Assembly (NCBI GenBank): GCA_963691655.1
Contig: CAVNUY010000015.1
Location: 62,001-126,000 of the forward strand
Length of the DNA stretch: 64,000 nucleotides
Direction: 5' to 3'
Source: Toxonevra muliebris
Lineage: Eukaryota; Arthropoda; Insecta; Diptera; Pallopteridae
Shown: piece by piece, positions 53,451-64,000 of the stretch
Layout of the letters: every line of letters begins with the position of its first letter
How positions within the stretch are numbered: the stretch's first letter is position 1
The notes under the pieces: generated by a model
Told to the model about the DNA's origin: nothing
The model's database searches: none
What the model saw: only the letters and a program-made list of their open reading frames with translations
Position numbers and translations under genes: made by a program

Positions 53451-55554
53451 CACAGAGAAAAAAAACAGTGTTAAACGTGTTTAATAATAAAACATTTGGC
53501 GCTAAGCGTGTTCATAGTAATATTTAGCGCAAACATGTTTAGGTTAAGTAAACATGTCCGTTCTCGACTTCATTACGAACATATTTAAATTTGTTAAAAT
53601 TGTTCATAATAAATACTAAAACGATGTATTTGAAAATTTTAAACATGTTTATGTTTTTGAAATCAAGTTTTAAAAATGTTCATGTTTTTGAAATCAAATA
53701 TCAATTATTAAATAAAATACTATTTTATTTTTACAAATGATATATTTATTTATTTACTTAAAAGTAAATTAACATTTTTAAGCTGAAAGCCCTTTTTGTA
53801 TTAGGCTTTTAAATTTTAATTATAAGTTATAGTAAGTAAAATAAATAAATAATAAAATTTTCCATTTTTATAAAAGTGATTGCAATTGTCCGGACATTTG
53901 CAGCACAAAAACATTGTTCTTTTAAATTAATGAAACTTCTGTTAATAAATCTGTAAGTGAAGCTGTACAAAAATCGTTCTCAGTATTAATCCCGTACATA
54001 AATTTCTGAGTAAATGTCCATGGAGCGATGTAAACAACCGGATATTTCAAATTGAATACTTGAAATATTTTAAAACACATGTCTACACCTTTAAGCAGGC
54101 TTTCTACCTTGTAAGAAATTAACATCAGCAACAAAAATTTTGCAGCTTGTATTCGTCTGCTCCTTGGACTACGAGAAATGGCTGCAAGGTTGTTTTATTT
54201 GCAAAATTGCTCTCTTGATGTTTTGATATTGTTTCTGCTATGATGTTAAGATTTGTAACATGCGTGATGAAAAAATTTTGTGACTCAATTATAGTTAGTT
54301 TCTTCGTGTGAATTTTTAAAATGTTTGCATGGCAGTAGAACTCCTACCAAGAGAATAAATGTTAGGTAGTTAACAGAATCTGAATAAGAAAAAAGAAAGT
54401 AGGCACATAACTTATTACTTAAACAACAAACCTTCATTTGTTATATAATTTAAATCTGTGAGATGCGTTTTGCACGTTGTATCCTTAATATGGCGCTTGT
54501 AGTAGTCTAGCAGTTTTTGTTTTACTGTAATCCAATTTTGTTCCGTTTTATTCGGAAAAATTTCATTAAAGCCATATTCAATCTGTCAAAACGAAAATGT
54601 TTATTTTACATTAGATTAGTGATTAAAACAAAATTAATATGTAAGTATGAATAGATACCAATTTATAGCCATACGATTGTTTATATGCCGGCCAGCGATT
54701 TAGAATTTCTGCTGTTCCTGAATACACATCTAAGTCACGCTTTCGCAATGAAAACGTTTCTCTCCACAATCTGCAGGTGGTGTTAAAGTCAGAAAAATCA
54801 TTGAACAAGACATACCTTGATTCTTCCATTAACTCCAAAGAGAGTTCGATTTCAACTGTATAAATATCTATTGTTTCACTCAATGAATTGCTTTGATTTA
54901 TTGATGCAGATAACCGCTAAATTTTTTTGGTTTTGTTTTTGCAATTATAATACTTTGAATACAATTTTCCAGAAGGATTTCCCTTGAGTTTTCTCGGAGT
55001 GAAATAATAACTTTGAAAAATAATTAATTATTTTAGTGAAAAATTTTATAGGGTGATTCCGCCCCGATATACATGAAAAAAGGTGACAGGCATAGTATTT
55101 CACTGGGTTTACCACCTGCTTTCATGTTTTTCATCGGAATGGAATAACCCTGTATAATCATGGTCTGAAACGGTTGAATATTTACTTTTGACTCAGTAGG
55201 AAATAATTGAACTATATTGTGTCAAATTTTGTCAAAATGTTCTGGACCCAGCTTAATTTTTAAGAAAGAAATCTTTCCTAAAATTAAGTGAATGATGATA
55301 TTGCGATGTTCCGTCAGTAGAAATTCGTTGTTGTTGTAAAATTGCAAGACAGTGTTTCCAATATCGGTTTCAGTTAAAATTCTTTTATAAACTGTATAAA
55401 TAGTAAATTAATTAAAAATACATAAATATGTGGATTAGAATATTAGTATAAAACAAAATATTTTATTTATTACTTCGAGTGTAAAACAATCACCAAGCAA
55501 ACGTATGTCCTTTGAGTCATCTTGTTTCACGTTCTAGAAAAGATTTAATATACC

Positions 55555-55596
<42 letters not shown>

Positions 55597-57344
55597 TACA
55601 TACATACACCTCAGTACCACGAATATAGATAAATAAAATAAGTCTTTATTACATTTTCAAGATCCTTATTACCGAGGTATGACCTGCACCAAACTACTAA
55701 ATTAGAAGCAGGAATCATATATATTTACAAAGGTACATCTGTACTGGCACATAAAAAGTAATTTATCAGCACAATCCGGGCTATATTAAAATATCAAAAT
55801 TACCTTATTTTTCCATACAGTTAACTTTTCTTTTCTTTGCCGCACTTTAGAAATTAACTCTTTTAGGTCAGATTCTTGAAGGTATTTTAAATTGTGAATG
55901 GTAACGTCTTGTTCTGAAATGTAAATTAAGATTTTACAATTGATTCGTTGGTTGCCAAGCCAAAACTGAGATTTTAGAATTTCACAACTAACTGTCTTGT
56001 ACATGAAGATTTCATATTTATGTGAGGTTATGTATGTATGTTTAAATAAAAAATTGTTTTAAAAAGTTTAATAACATGAACAAAATCATGAAAATTTGTT
56101 CTAATGCATCTTAAGGATAAAAATATATATTTATTTACTCAAGAAATTTGTTCATATACAAGACAGCTAAAGCGTTGGTTGCCATAAAGGCTTCTTTTAC
56201 ACATGGAAAACACAAATCCTCTATAGTTGTACCCAATAATCCAATGTTTGATTAAAAGAACACTGGTTAATAAACACATTTTTAAACAAAGTTCACTAAT
56301 CACTTTAAAATAATTAAATAAACTACAATAATAATAATAAATGAATCTTTAAGTCCCGTCATGCGCCGCTTTCTTTATATTTTTCAAATGCAAATACTAG
56401 CGATGCATAAAATTTCATTAGCAAGTACTTTTTACTCGTTAGTTGAATATATTAAGTGCGTAAAGTGAGTATTTAAAGTTTAATGCACTTTTTACTTATC
56501 AATTGTACTTAAAAAAATTTATAGTTATACATATTTTCTTTACAGTATTCTTTTTTACACCATATTGTATTTTAAAAAAAAATTAAAAACCGAACACTTA
56601 GGTCGTATAAATAGATATCGACAAAATGCATCACTAGTATCTACACATACCGTTATTAAAAACCGAAAATAGCAACAAAATAATGGCCACTCGCAGCAAA
56701 CAATTTTGCATTTCATTTATTTCACCCACCTTTGAATTTATCATACAAGTAAGCACAGTCCACCTTTTCCAATAAATTTATTAGCACTTCATTATTATTT
56801 AATGACATTATTTTTTATTTTATTTACACAGTTTATAGCATAATTAATAACACACAAAACACGACGAAGTAACCACCGAACCGAACTGCAACAAAACCAA
56901 ACTCGTATTGTTTCTTTCGTTTCGTTTTTTTGTTAACTGGCGCCGGCATTGCCAGGCAAATATTTTAATCTTAACAATTGGAAAGGGTGACTTTATTAGG
57001 ATTTAACTTTTTATTTCTGTAACGTTTTGAACATAATGTTACATAAATAAATGAATATATTTGTTTTTTTTTTAATTTAGAGGTATATTTTTTTCATAGC
57101 ACATCCGTAAATAACAATAAATTTGCATTATTTAAAAGAATGTTTACATCTGGCAATTCTATTCAGATATTCTTATTTTCAAAATTATACATTTTTGGTT
57201 TAAAATTGAACATATTTCAAATAGTCAACTCAAAAATGTTTTAGGTGTATTTGTGTTTAATAATATTGAGAAAAACACATTTTATATATTAAGATGTTGT
57301 ATAATGTTTTTTAATGATTTTTCCATTGTGCAGTTTTCTCTGTG
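53451..57344 (-). mobile_element. TIR element carrying a SAMD3-like gene
   Basis: The left end reads CACAGAGAAAAAAAACAGTG. The right end, on the opposite strand, reads CACAGAGAAAACTGCACAATG. It interrupts repeat C; the inverse copy at 62461-62476 keeps the uninterrupted site (on the matching strand GGGGTAGATTAGATGG). The simplest reading is a duplicated TA, which would put it with TA-targeting DNA transposons, but longer degenerate duplications cannot be excluded. A GTGTTTAATAAT phrase occurs as a direct repeat near both ends (about 53477 and 57254). AAACATGTTTA-like motifs cluster at 53470-53660. A degraded eight-exon gene occupies 53922-56808; no DDE transposase is recognisable. Confidence 0.6.
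53922..56808 (-). pseudogene. SAMD3-like multi-exon gene (SAM-type N-terminal domain), degraded
   Basis: I trace eight exons on the minus strand with GT/AG borders: 56730-56808 (MSLNNNEVLINLLEKVD), 55804-55913 (LKYLQESDLKELISKV), 55474-55533, about 55060-55391 (LTETDIGNTVLQFYNN), 54816-54992 (GNPSGKLYSKYYNCKNK), 54659-54770 (DLDVYSGTAEIL, RWPAYKQSYGYKL), 54432-54582 and about 53922-54379 (DSVNYLTFILL, TTLQPFLVVQGADEYKLQNF, VDMCFKIFQVFNLKYP). Exons 1-2 form a SAM-like domain. The later landmarks (GKLY, WPxYK...GYKL, LQPF, CFKIFxVxNLxYP) match what I remember of proteins annotated SAMD3-like in fish and insects. Lesions: TGA at 55222-55224, TAG at 54917-54919, a phase mismatch between exons 3 and 4, and one or two shifts in exon 8. 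The function of the family is not known to me. Confidence 0.62.
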
Positions 57345-57442
57345 TAGATGGAAAAACCACAAAAAACAGTTCTGGGGTTGCAGTGCGACCCTCCCCTTCC
57401 CCCCTGAAAAAGCCATTTTTTTACTAATAACTGTATTAAAAA
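57345..57442. repeat. Repeat C, left inverted copy, segment 2
   Basis: Continues the inverse match to about 62390-62465 (ACAAAAAACAGTTCTGGGG, GCAGTGCGACCCTCC, TTTTTACTAATAACTG). It is interrupted again by family A copy 9. Confidence 0.85.
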
Positions 57443-58709
57443 CAATGAATGCGTGCAAGGCACGCAAGATATTTGATGTGTAAACAGTTTAGCCAACTGA
57501 ATATCATATACATAAGCTGACATATGTATAGCTAGGTAAATAATTCAAATTAAAACAATTCTTTTATAAACTTAAAAATTTATTAGATATATTATCTTTT
57601 AAATACCATATAATAGCCCAATCCACCATAAATTGCAAATGGTCTTGTAACATTGCAAATGCAAATTTTTATTCCATATCGCATATATTTTGCAAATTGC
57701 ACCAAATCGTGAATAGGGCTGATATGTTGTAGTTGCATTATTTTTCTTTTACTCAATGTATCGGGCACTATTTGCTCGCATATACGCAGCTGCAATTGCA
57801 TCCTTTTTTCCGCGCTTTGAGTTTTTCTTCCTGTCAATTTGAAATTTTATTAAATGTTAAAATTTTACATAACGTCGCCTGAAAATTGATTTGGCGTATA
57901 AGTATATGAATTTGTACACACATACGCCAAATCAATCCTCAGGCAGCGATAAGTGCTTTACGCATTTAACCTTAGAAAGGCAACAGGGGTGACCAGTCAC
58001 CGCACTACTTCTTAAAAGCACTGCGCAGAGAGTTGCGTTAACTGCATTTAATAAAATAAGAAACAATGTATTTTCATTGAAGTAAATAAGTGATTTTATA
58101 ATAAATAAGTTTGATTTTTTCTGTTTAACATATTTACTATTTACATAGATAAAAAAGTGTTGCCTTTCTAAGGTCAATACACAAAGCAAAATTTTTATAA
58201 TGCTGTGGTTTGCTATCATTATCACTGCATTTTGTTTATATATTTATTGAAACCTAGATTCCTTATTACTTATCATTTTGTATTGTTTTTATATTTTAAA
58301 AAATATTTAATTTTAATCCAATCTAACTAACCGAATGCAAAACCTATCAAACGTCTGTGTTTGCTACGGCGACTTCTCTGCTTGTATGGTATAGTCGATC
58401 TCCACACGTTTAACACCAACAAATAATTCTGCCACGAATAAATGTACACACACATTTTGTTTTCGTATTTACATAAATGTGTGAATAAATTGATCGAAAC
58501 ATAAACAAACAAACTCCGCTCGTATTTTAATTTCTCCCTCTCTTCTTCTCTTCTCTTTGTTGTTTAGAGTAGCACAGTCATGCCGCGCAGTAGTGCGAGC
58601 GAGGGGGGAACTGGACGTTATAGTTATCTTACATCTTACGTTACAGTTATTCCTACATTTTACACATTTGAATTTTTGCCCATACCGTGAGCTAAAATGT
58701 TTACACATC
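57443..58709 (+). mobile_element. Family A element, copy 9, full length
   Basis: Starts CAATGAATGCGTGC and ends GTTTACACATC, both against A runs. At 1267 bp it contains the terminal hairpin, both subterminal repeats and the internal long hairpin (about 57872-57899 with 57922-57950), and resembles copy 3 throughout. It was inserted into repeat C. Confidence 0.85.
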
Positions 58710-58865
58710 AAAAGCTTAAGTGATTTCCTAAAAAAGGTATTGGTTAATTTTTTCGTATATGTCATAGCTTTCGAGATATTCAATCTTTAAGAAATTCCAA
58801 ATTTTGTACTTTGGATGTACTGTGGATGCGCGCTCATTTTTGTTTATTTGAGATTTCGCGCACAT
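58710..58865. repeat. Repeat C, left inverted copy, segment 3
   Basis: Inverse of about 62203-62335 (GTGATTTCCTA, CGTATATGTCATAG, GATATTCAATCTTTAAGAAA, GATGCGCGC). Homology fades after 58865. Confidence 0.85.
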
Positions 58866-59325
58866 GCACGGAAAAATTGGATTACAAGCTAGGAAGAAAA
58901 ATCAAAATGTGTTTAGAAATACAACATTCTCTGCAATTTTCATTGACTACGGATAAATCTTTATATATATAATCGTATAGTTTTGTGTGTATGACATCGT
59001 GTAACTTCTGAACGACCGGACCGATTGAAGTCATATTTTCTTAGGCGGGAGGATGATAATGGCTTTTAGGAAAGTGGGCGTGGCACCTCCCATACAATCC
59101 TAATAGATTTTTGGGTATATCTCAAGAACCATTTATAGCACAGTAAAGAAATTTGATACAATGACATAACAATGACAATGCCATGCTACAACAAAAATAT
59201 GGGTGGGATTGACAAAGGGGGTGTGGCACCTTCCATATAACCTGAATTTCCATTATGAGATACATATCATAGGAGCCATTTATGGTACGGTACTAAAATT
59301 TAGATTCTTTCAGTTTGTTGAATTA

Positions 59326-59775
59326 GTGGGACCATGCTTCTTTTATATTTTCCACTACTATTTCCTATTAATTTTAGCCTTCTTTTTTTCTAAAACTTTT
59401 TCTTATTTTTTACTACTTTTTCAACTAATATTTTCTACTACTATTTTACTACTTTTTTTTATTTTGTACCACTACTTTCTACTATTTTTTTACTACTATT
59501 TTTTACTACTTTTTTACAATTTTTTCTACTACTATTTTTTATTATTATTTCTACCACTCTTTCTACTCCATTTTCACTATTTTTGTACTACTATGTTTAA
59601 CTATTTTTCTACTACTTTTTCTGCTACCTTTTTTCTACTCTTTTACAACGATTTTTAGTATTGTTTTCAATTCTTTTTCCTACTACCTATTCTACTACTA
59701 TTTTTTTCTACTTTTTTACTGCTATTTTCTACTACTTTTTCCATTTCGTTTTCTACTACTATTTCTACTACTTTA
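59326..59775. repeat. Pyrimidine-rich low-complexity tract (TTTTTCTACTAC-type)
   Basis: About 450 bases built of variable TTTTT and CTACTA units on the + strand. The 151-codon frame from 59203 to 59658 runs through it and is an artefact of the composition. Confidence 0.85.
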
Positions 59776-60208
59776 TGAAATATCTTAAGACCCTGTTTCG
59801 CTGTCTTAAAATCAGTTAAGTGGCGTTGTAACAAATGCTATATTTATAATAAATAAATAAATATGCTGTAATTTCTATCTTACTGCTGAATGACCCCTTT
59901 AGCATCAACTGGGTTAAAAATTTTGCTCAAACGCTATCATCAGCCGATATGGCTTTGTTTTTGTCGAAGGTCACTCACTGATGCGCCTAACGGTCTTTTT
60001 TGTTGTAAATATTCACTATATTCTTTGCTATCAGACTTGAGTTGCTTTCGTACACGTCGTTGAGTACACATCGGTAATAATACAAAAAAACTGTTTCATT
60101 TTCTGGTCGCCCAGACGCAATGTTAACTTTCATTTCTAAAATTTAATTAACACAATATTAATTTGAGATTTTCATTTAGAATCATTCTCTGTTTTTAATG
60201 TACAGTTC

Positions 60209-60521
60209 GCCGGCTTCGATAGCCTAGAGGATAGCGCACTAGACTTTCATCTGGGAGGTTCGGGTTCGATTCCCGTCTTCGTCTGGTGGTTAATTTTCAT
60301 AACTTTCTTATATTCACTATCAATATGAAGTGTATTAGAATTATAAGATAGTGTACAAGTACACACATTGGTTGGTAATGGCAAAACCACCAAGCCGATA
60401 AAAAATTGCCACACCGCCGTTCGGAATCGGCGTTAAACTGTAGGTCCAACTATGTGGTATCACAGTGGGCCGTTCAGGCATAAGTGTGTCTCTCGACAGC
60501 CACTTCAACCTAACCTAACCT
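60209..60521 (+). mobile_element. tRNA-derived SINE with 12-bp target duplication
   Basis: The head carries a Pol III A box (TAGCCTAGAGG, 60220-60230) and a perfect B box (GGTTCGATTCC, 60263-60273), with a tRNA-like anticodon stem CTAGA/TCTGG between. The body ends in CAACCTAACCTAACCTAA-type repeats, a tail seen in dipteran SINEs and LINEs. AATGTACAGTTC is present directly before (60197-60208) and after (60522-60533), a clean 12-bp target duplication from LINE-driven retrotransposition. Length is 313 bp. It sits inside the Helitron-like unit and so inserted later. Confidence 0.9.
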
Positions 60522-60729
60522 AATGTACAGTTCTGCAAGTTAAATAGTTTTAAATCTAGAATTTTTTTCCCAAATTCAATGGAAGCCTGAATTGTCATTA
60601 CGAATATTCAATTTTAAATATCAAGTTACTTCATTCTTTTTTAATTTTCGCGCTTTTCGCAGAAAAGGCAGAACAACGTTTGCCGGGTCAGCTAGTTTTA
60701 GTATATAAACCTCACTTAAATCTTAGAGT

Positions 60730-61423
60730 ATCAAGAAGAAGAATCCATTAAGTCTTGGCCGAAAATAATATAATTAAATACGATTCCCGAGAGCCTGTAC
60801 CAAAATTATTGAAACGCCACATAAGCGCACGTTTGGCATTTGCTGAAAAACTTAAATTTTTCTGACGAAAAAATATTCAATTTGGACGGCCTTGATGGCT
60901 GTCACAAGTACTGGTGCGATGTAAGGCAACCTCGCCAAACTCGTCATAAGCGAAATCATGGTGGCGGATCGCTGATGATTTGGGCTGCTTTTGGGTATGC
61001 TGGAAAGTCTCCGCTATGGTTTATTCCAACTAAAACAAATGCGGACATTTATGTACAAATGTTGGACGAAGTGCTTGTTGAATTTGCTGGGGACCTGTAT
61101 GGAGATGGTTGGATCTTCCAGCAGGACAACGCGCCAATTCATACAGCACGCACTACAAAGCAGTTCTTTTCATCCAGGAACATACCTGTTTTGGAGTGGA
61201 ACATATCAGTCCGGATCTAAACCCTATTGAGGACCTGTGGGGGATACTTTCAAACAAAATTTATAAGAATGGCCGCCAATTTGAGACCATTAAACAGCTT
61301 AAAGAGGCTTTACTTTATGAGTGGGATCAAATAAGCCCCTTAACTTTAAAGCAGTTGGTTGATTCCATGCCAAACCGAATTACGCAAGTGTTTCTTAAAA
61401 AAGGAAAACATATTAACTACTAA
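60730..61423 (+). pseudogene. Tc1-like DD34E transposase remnant
   Basis: Frames between 60730 and 61423 give most of the catalytic half of a Tc1-type transposase: HISARLAFAEK near 60820, a first catalytic region NLDGLDGCHKYW, GGGSLMIWAAFGYAGKSPLW, then GWIFQQDNAPIHTAR (second Asp) and, after a frameshift near 61205, SPDLNPIEDLWGILSNKIY (third residue Glu). The spacing of Asp to Glu is about 34 residues, as in Tc1. The C terminus (LVDSMPNRITQVFLKKGKH) is present and ends at a TAA. Frame changes near 60860 and 61205 and the missing N-terminal DNA-binding domain make it inactive. I could not find its terminal repeats by eye. Confidence 0.85.
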
Positions 61424-62202
61424 AAAAGAAACAAAAAAATGATTTGGTTAAAATTAATTCAATAAATGTCATTATGCACATATATTTATTTCCTAAGAGG
61501 TATTAATATTTAGTTTTCTAAAATTTAGTTGTATATCCATATTGAAATAAATTTGTTTAGTTTTTTGTTGCTAATCATTAGTATTATAAATAAAAAAATT
61601 TGAATACATTTCGATCGTTCTTAGTTATTTTATTTAAAATTTAGCTGATGCACATATACTTATTTCCCTGAGGTAGTATAGTTGCCTGTTAGTTTTTGAT
61701 ACTTCAACTATTTGCAGGCCTAATAAAAATAACTGGTTTCATTATATGTTATAAATGTATGAAAATTAAATCTAGAGCTTAATTTTCAAAGTCATGACTT
61801 CTTATTGTTTATTGCATTTCATGTTCTTTTTTTGAATGCAATTTTTTAACTTTTAAATTGTGAGGAAATATTGCTAAAAGATATGTGAACTGAAAAGAAA
61901 ATGTTTAAGCTTTATATTCAATTAGTTTGGGTTTTTTATTTATTTTTAAGAAACAATTTAAAATTTGCCAAAATCTGGCTAATAATTTTTGTATGCTAAT
62001 AAAATTGCAAAATGTGAATATTTTTATTTCTAACTTTTTCAGCATTTTCGTGCAGTCATGTCTTGAACTAAAAGAAGAAAATGACAGAGAATGTTGTATT
62101 TTATATCCCCTTCAAAATCCCTTTCGATTTTTTTCTTAGCTTGTTTGGTTTTTGAGTAGTTAAATTTTTCCTATAAGCTGAGAGCGGAAAATTTCAAATA
62201 AA
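61424..62202. other. AT-rich non-coding stretch
   Basis: I see no supported gene. This may contain the rest of the Tc1 element. Confidence 0.45.
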
Positions 62203-62940
62203 CTAAAAATGTGCGCGCATCCACAGTACATTCAAAGTACAAAATTTGGAATTTCTTAAAGATTGAATATCTCAAAAACTATGACATATACGAACAAATT
62301 AACCAATGCCTTTTTGTAGGAAATCACTCAAGTTTTTTTTTTGTAGTGATTAGTTTTTTGATATCTTCAACGGTTAACCAGTTATTAGTAAAAAAAATGG
62401 CTTTTTACCAAAGGGGGGAGGGTCGCACTGCAACCCCAGAACTGTTTTTTGTGGTTTTTCCATCTAATCTACCCCGACTAACAATTACTGAATCTTAGAT
62501 AAGATTTTTTATAAACTTTTGGTGCCTTTTTTTACTCTACCGACTGTGCTTATATGCCATGACTGACGAGCGTTGTTGTATCAAAAAGATGACTGACTAA
62601 CTTTTTCATGTTTTATTATTGATAAACTACTTAAAATTTTTTTTTCAGATTTTAGAAAACCTTTGCAAAAATTTTTTTTTCATACAAACTGGGAACTGAT
62701 TGACTGACGGGCTCCGATCTAACGAAAATCTGACTGACTCTCGTTTTTTGTTGAATACATAAACTGTAAATAAAGTTTCAGCCTTTAGAAAACCATTGCA
62801 CTTACCTCGTATTTTCGACATGTTTGAAAGCTCACTTATTCCACCTGTTCTAACCAAAACCTGACTGACCAGAATATTTCACTAGTATAACAACATATAA
62901 CAAAACTAGAAAGTCAGAGACTTTTTTTTGTCACGGGCTC
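62203..62940. repeat. Repeat C, uninterrupted copy
   Basis: About 740 bp, inverse of 52981-53450, 57345-57442 and 58710-58865 combined, ending GTCACGGGCTC. It contains five GACTGAC phrases (for example TGACTGACGAGCG, ATGACTGACTAAC, GATTGACTGACGG). It serves as the reference empty site for the SAMD3-like element and for family A copy 9. Confidence 0.85.
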
Positions 62941-64000
62941 CCCATCTATTAGCAACGTGGACTATAATGGAAGAGTACGCATTTTATATAAAATTCATTA
63001 AATAAAAGGGTTGTTTTGAAACGCTTAACTCATTTCAAAAAATAATCTTACCCCGGCAAATAGAATAATGGAAATTAACTGCGTACTAGGGCGAATATCC
63101 AAAGCTATATGTCCTTTGCAACAAAATCGACACCATCTTCAACAAATTTAAAGCCTGAAGTGGAATTCACAGGCCAATGCAATTTAATAAATTTATTTAA
63201 AGTAAATTGAAAGTAAAATTTACAATTACATGAAATTGTTATTTATTAAGCAGTTGTTTAATATTTCACCACCCTTCGTAATTTTATAAGGCAACCAACT
63301 ACAACGTTAGGTGAATTCACACGCACAGTATGTGTGAACATAAAAAATGAAAATTTGTTGACAGTTTTTACGTTTTAAAATAAGAGTTTATTCTCTGTAT
63401 ATTCTCTGATAGACAAAGTTAAATTATTTTTATATGAACAAATTCTTAAATTCGCCATTTTCTGTGGACCCGGAAAAATTGCTTCCTGAAAGTTCCTAAA
63501 AATTTTTTCAGAATTTGTTAGAATGAACCTTATATTATTTGGAAATAATAATAACTCTACCGATTCTTGGAAAAAATGCATTTTAAAAAATCGTCTTAAA
63601 CGAAATTGTTCATGTTTTAGTACTAACACACATCGGTTGGCATTTCGTTTCTTTATTTTGCAAAATTTGTAATTATCTTATTTATTTAATCATTCTCTGT
63701 TCTGTCCCACACCCACTGGTAGAAATCAAATGGATACAAATCTTAACAATATGAAGTTAATAAGAAGTTATGAGTTCCCATAAAGTTTCAGCTTTCTTAG
63801 TTTAAAAACGAAAAAGGTACCCGGGTACCTCGTCACCCAGAGAACGGTTAAGTGGTACTAAGTATGTTATTATTGCTATTTTGTTCGATTGAAATCGATC
63901 GGCACATACTAAAAAAACTGAACGAGAAGATACTATTATAGATCTTATGCGGCATCTACCTCTGTCGTCGGATCCTATGCTTTTGTCTAAAAAACAATAC
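62941..64000. other. AT-rich non-coding stretch to window end
   Basis: Nothing I can name. A short palindromic GGTACCCGGGTACC phrase occurs near 63817. Confidence 0.45.

Larger units (their letters stand above)
58958..60695. mobile_element. Helitron-like non-autonomous unit
   Basis: The 5' end TCTTTATATATATAATCG followed by GTGTGTATGAC and AACTTCTGAACGACCGGACC, and the 3' end GTTTGCCGGGTCAGCTAG followed by T, match the ends I know from insect Helitrons (5' TC, 3' CTAG, insertion before T). The interior holds pyrimidine-rich low-complexity DNA, a SINE and no Rep/helicase sequence. I have not verified a 3' hairpin of canonical form; a weak GCGCTTTTCGC-type stem lies near 60648. Confidence 0.55.

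Noticed and set aside
53922..56808. SAMD3-like gene as an ordinary single-copy host gene
   Set aside because: Stops in exons 4 and 5, frame breaks and the interrupted flanking repeat with inverse terminal sequences fit an inserted, decayed copy better. A host pseudogene is still possible.
59203..59658. 151-codon hydrophobic ORF
   Set aside because: It is a translation of TTTTTCTACTAC low-complexity DNA (Phe/Leu/Tyr-rich).
60209..60285. Functional tRNA gene (Glu-like anticodon loop)
   Set aside because: A and B boxes are good, but the acceptor ends do not pair, the anticodon loop seems one base short, and the segment is the head of a 313-bp unit with its own target duplication. It is a SINE.

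Overview
The window is AT-rich, repeat-dense heterochromatin-like DNA from an insect, most likely a dipteran. The support is an insect set of elements (Gypsy and BEL/Pao LTR elements, LOA- and R1-like LINEs, DD34E, DD37E and DD41D members of the Tc1/mariner superfamily, piggyBac-like TTAA elements, and a tRNA-headed SINE ending in CCTAACCTAACC). The DD41D spacing recalls the rosa elements known from tephritid fruit flies, so a tephritid is my best guess, held with moderate confidence. I see no intact host gene. Nearly every recognisable coding segment belongs to a mobile element, and almost all carry stops, frameshifts or deletions.

Layout. 1-0.8 kb: 3' end of a LINE. 0.8-4.2 kb: AT-rich sequence with a tiny TTAA-flanked element and an acidic ORF. 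4.2-6.8 kb: truncated minus-strand Gypsy pol between two 81-bp direct repeats. 6.9-8.5 kb: three consecutive tandem arrays (57 bp x10, about 160 bp x3 with hairpins, about 40 bp x2). 9.4-9.9 kb: DD41D transposase remnant. 10.1-13.5 kb: LOA-type LINE cut off inside its reverse transcriptase. 14.9-15.8 kb: a Helitron-like ORF and dispersed repeat B.

15.8-31.3 kb is a nested block dominated by a large imperfect inverted duplication (about 17.0-20.3 kb against 23.7-30.1 kb) whose centre is a minus-strand LOA-type LINE. Dispersed family A (about 1.27 kb, nine copies in the window) has subterminal inverted repeats, a terminal hairpin and insertion into A/T runs. This is the architecture of Helentron-associated (HINE/DINE-like) non-autonomous rolling-circle elements. 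32.2-36.4 kb is a BEL/Pao element with matching LTRs and a perfect 5-bp target duplication, inserted in one arm of a foldback. 38.2-46.4 kb is an env-less Gypsy with 1.37-kb, nearly identical LTRs, a tRNA-Lys-type primer site and a broken pol. 46.6-48.0 kb is a foldback element with an 8-bp target duplication.

50-64 kb holds small TIR elements, a 19-base G run and two inverted copies of repeat C. One of these is interrupted by a 3.9-kb element (53.45-57.34 kb) with CACAGAGAAAA termini. That element carries a degraded eight-exon gene resembling SAMD3-like proteins (SAM domain at the N terminus). I consider it the most interesting object here: a host-like multi-exon gene apparently carried as transposon cargo or as the mobility gene. 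Next come a Helitron-like unit with a SINE inserted in it (12-bp target duplication) and a DD34E Tc1 transposase remnant.

Coordinates of repeat boundaries come from comparing copies by eye. Family names rest on motif recognition, since no database search was possible.
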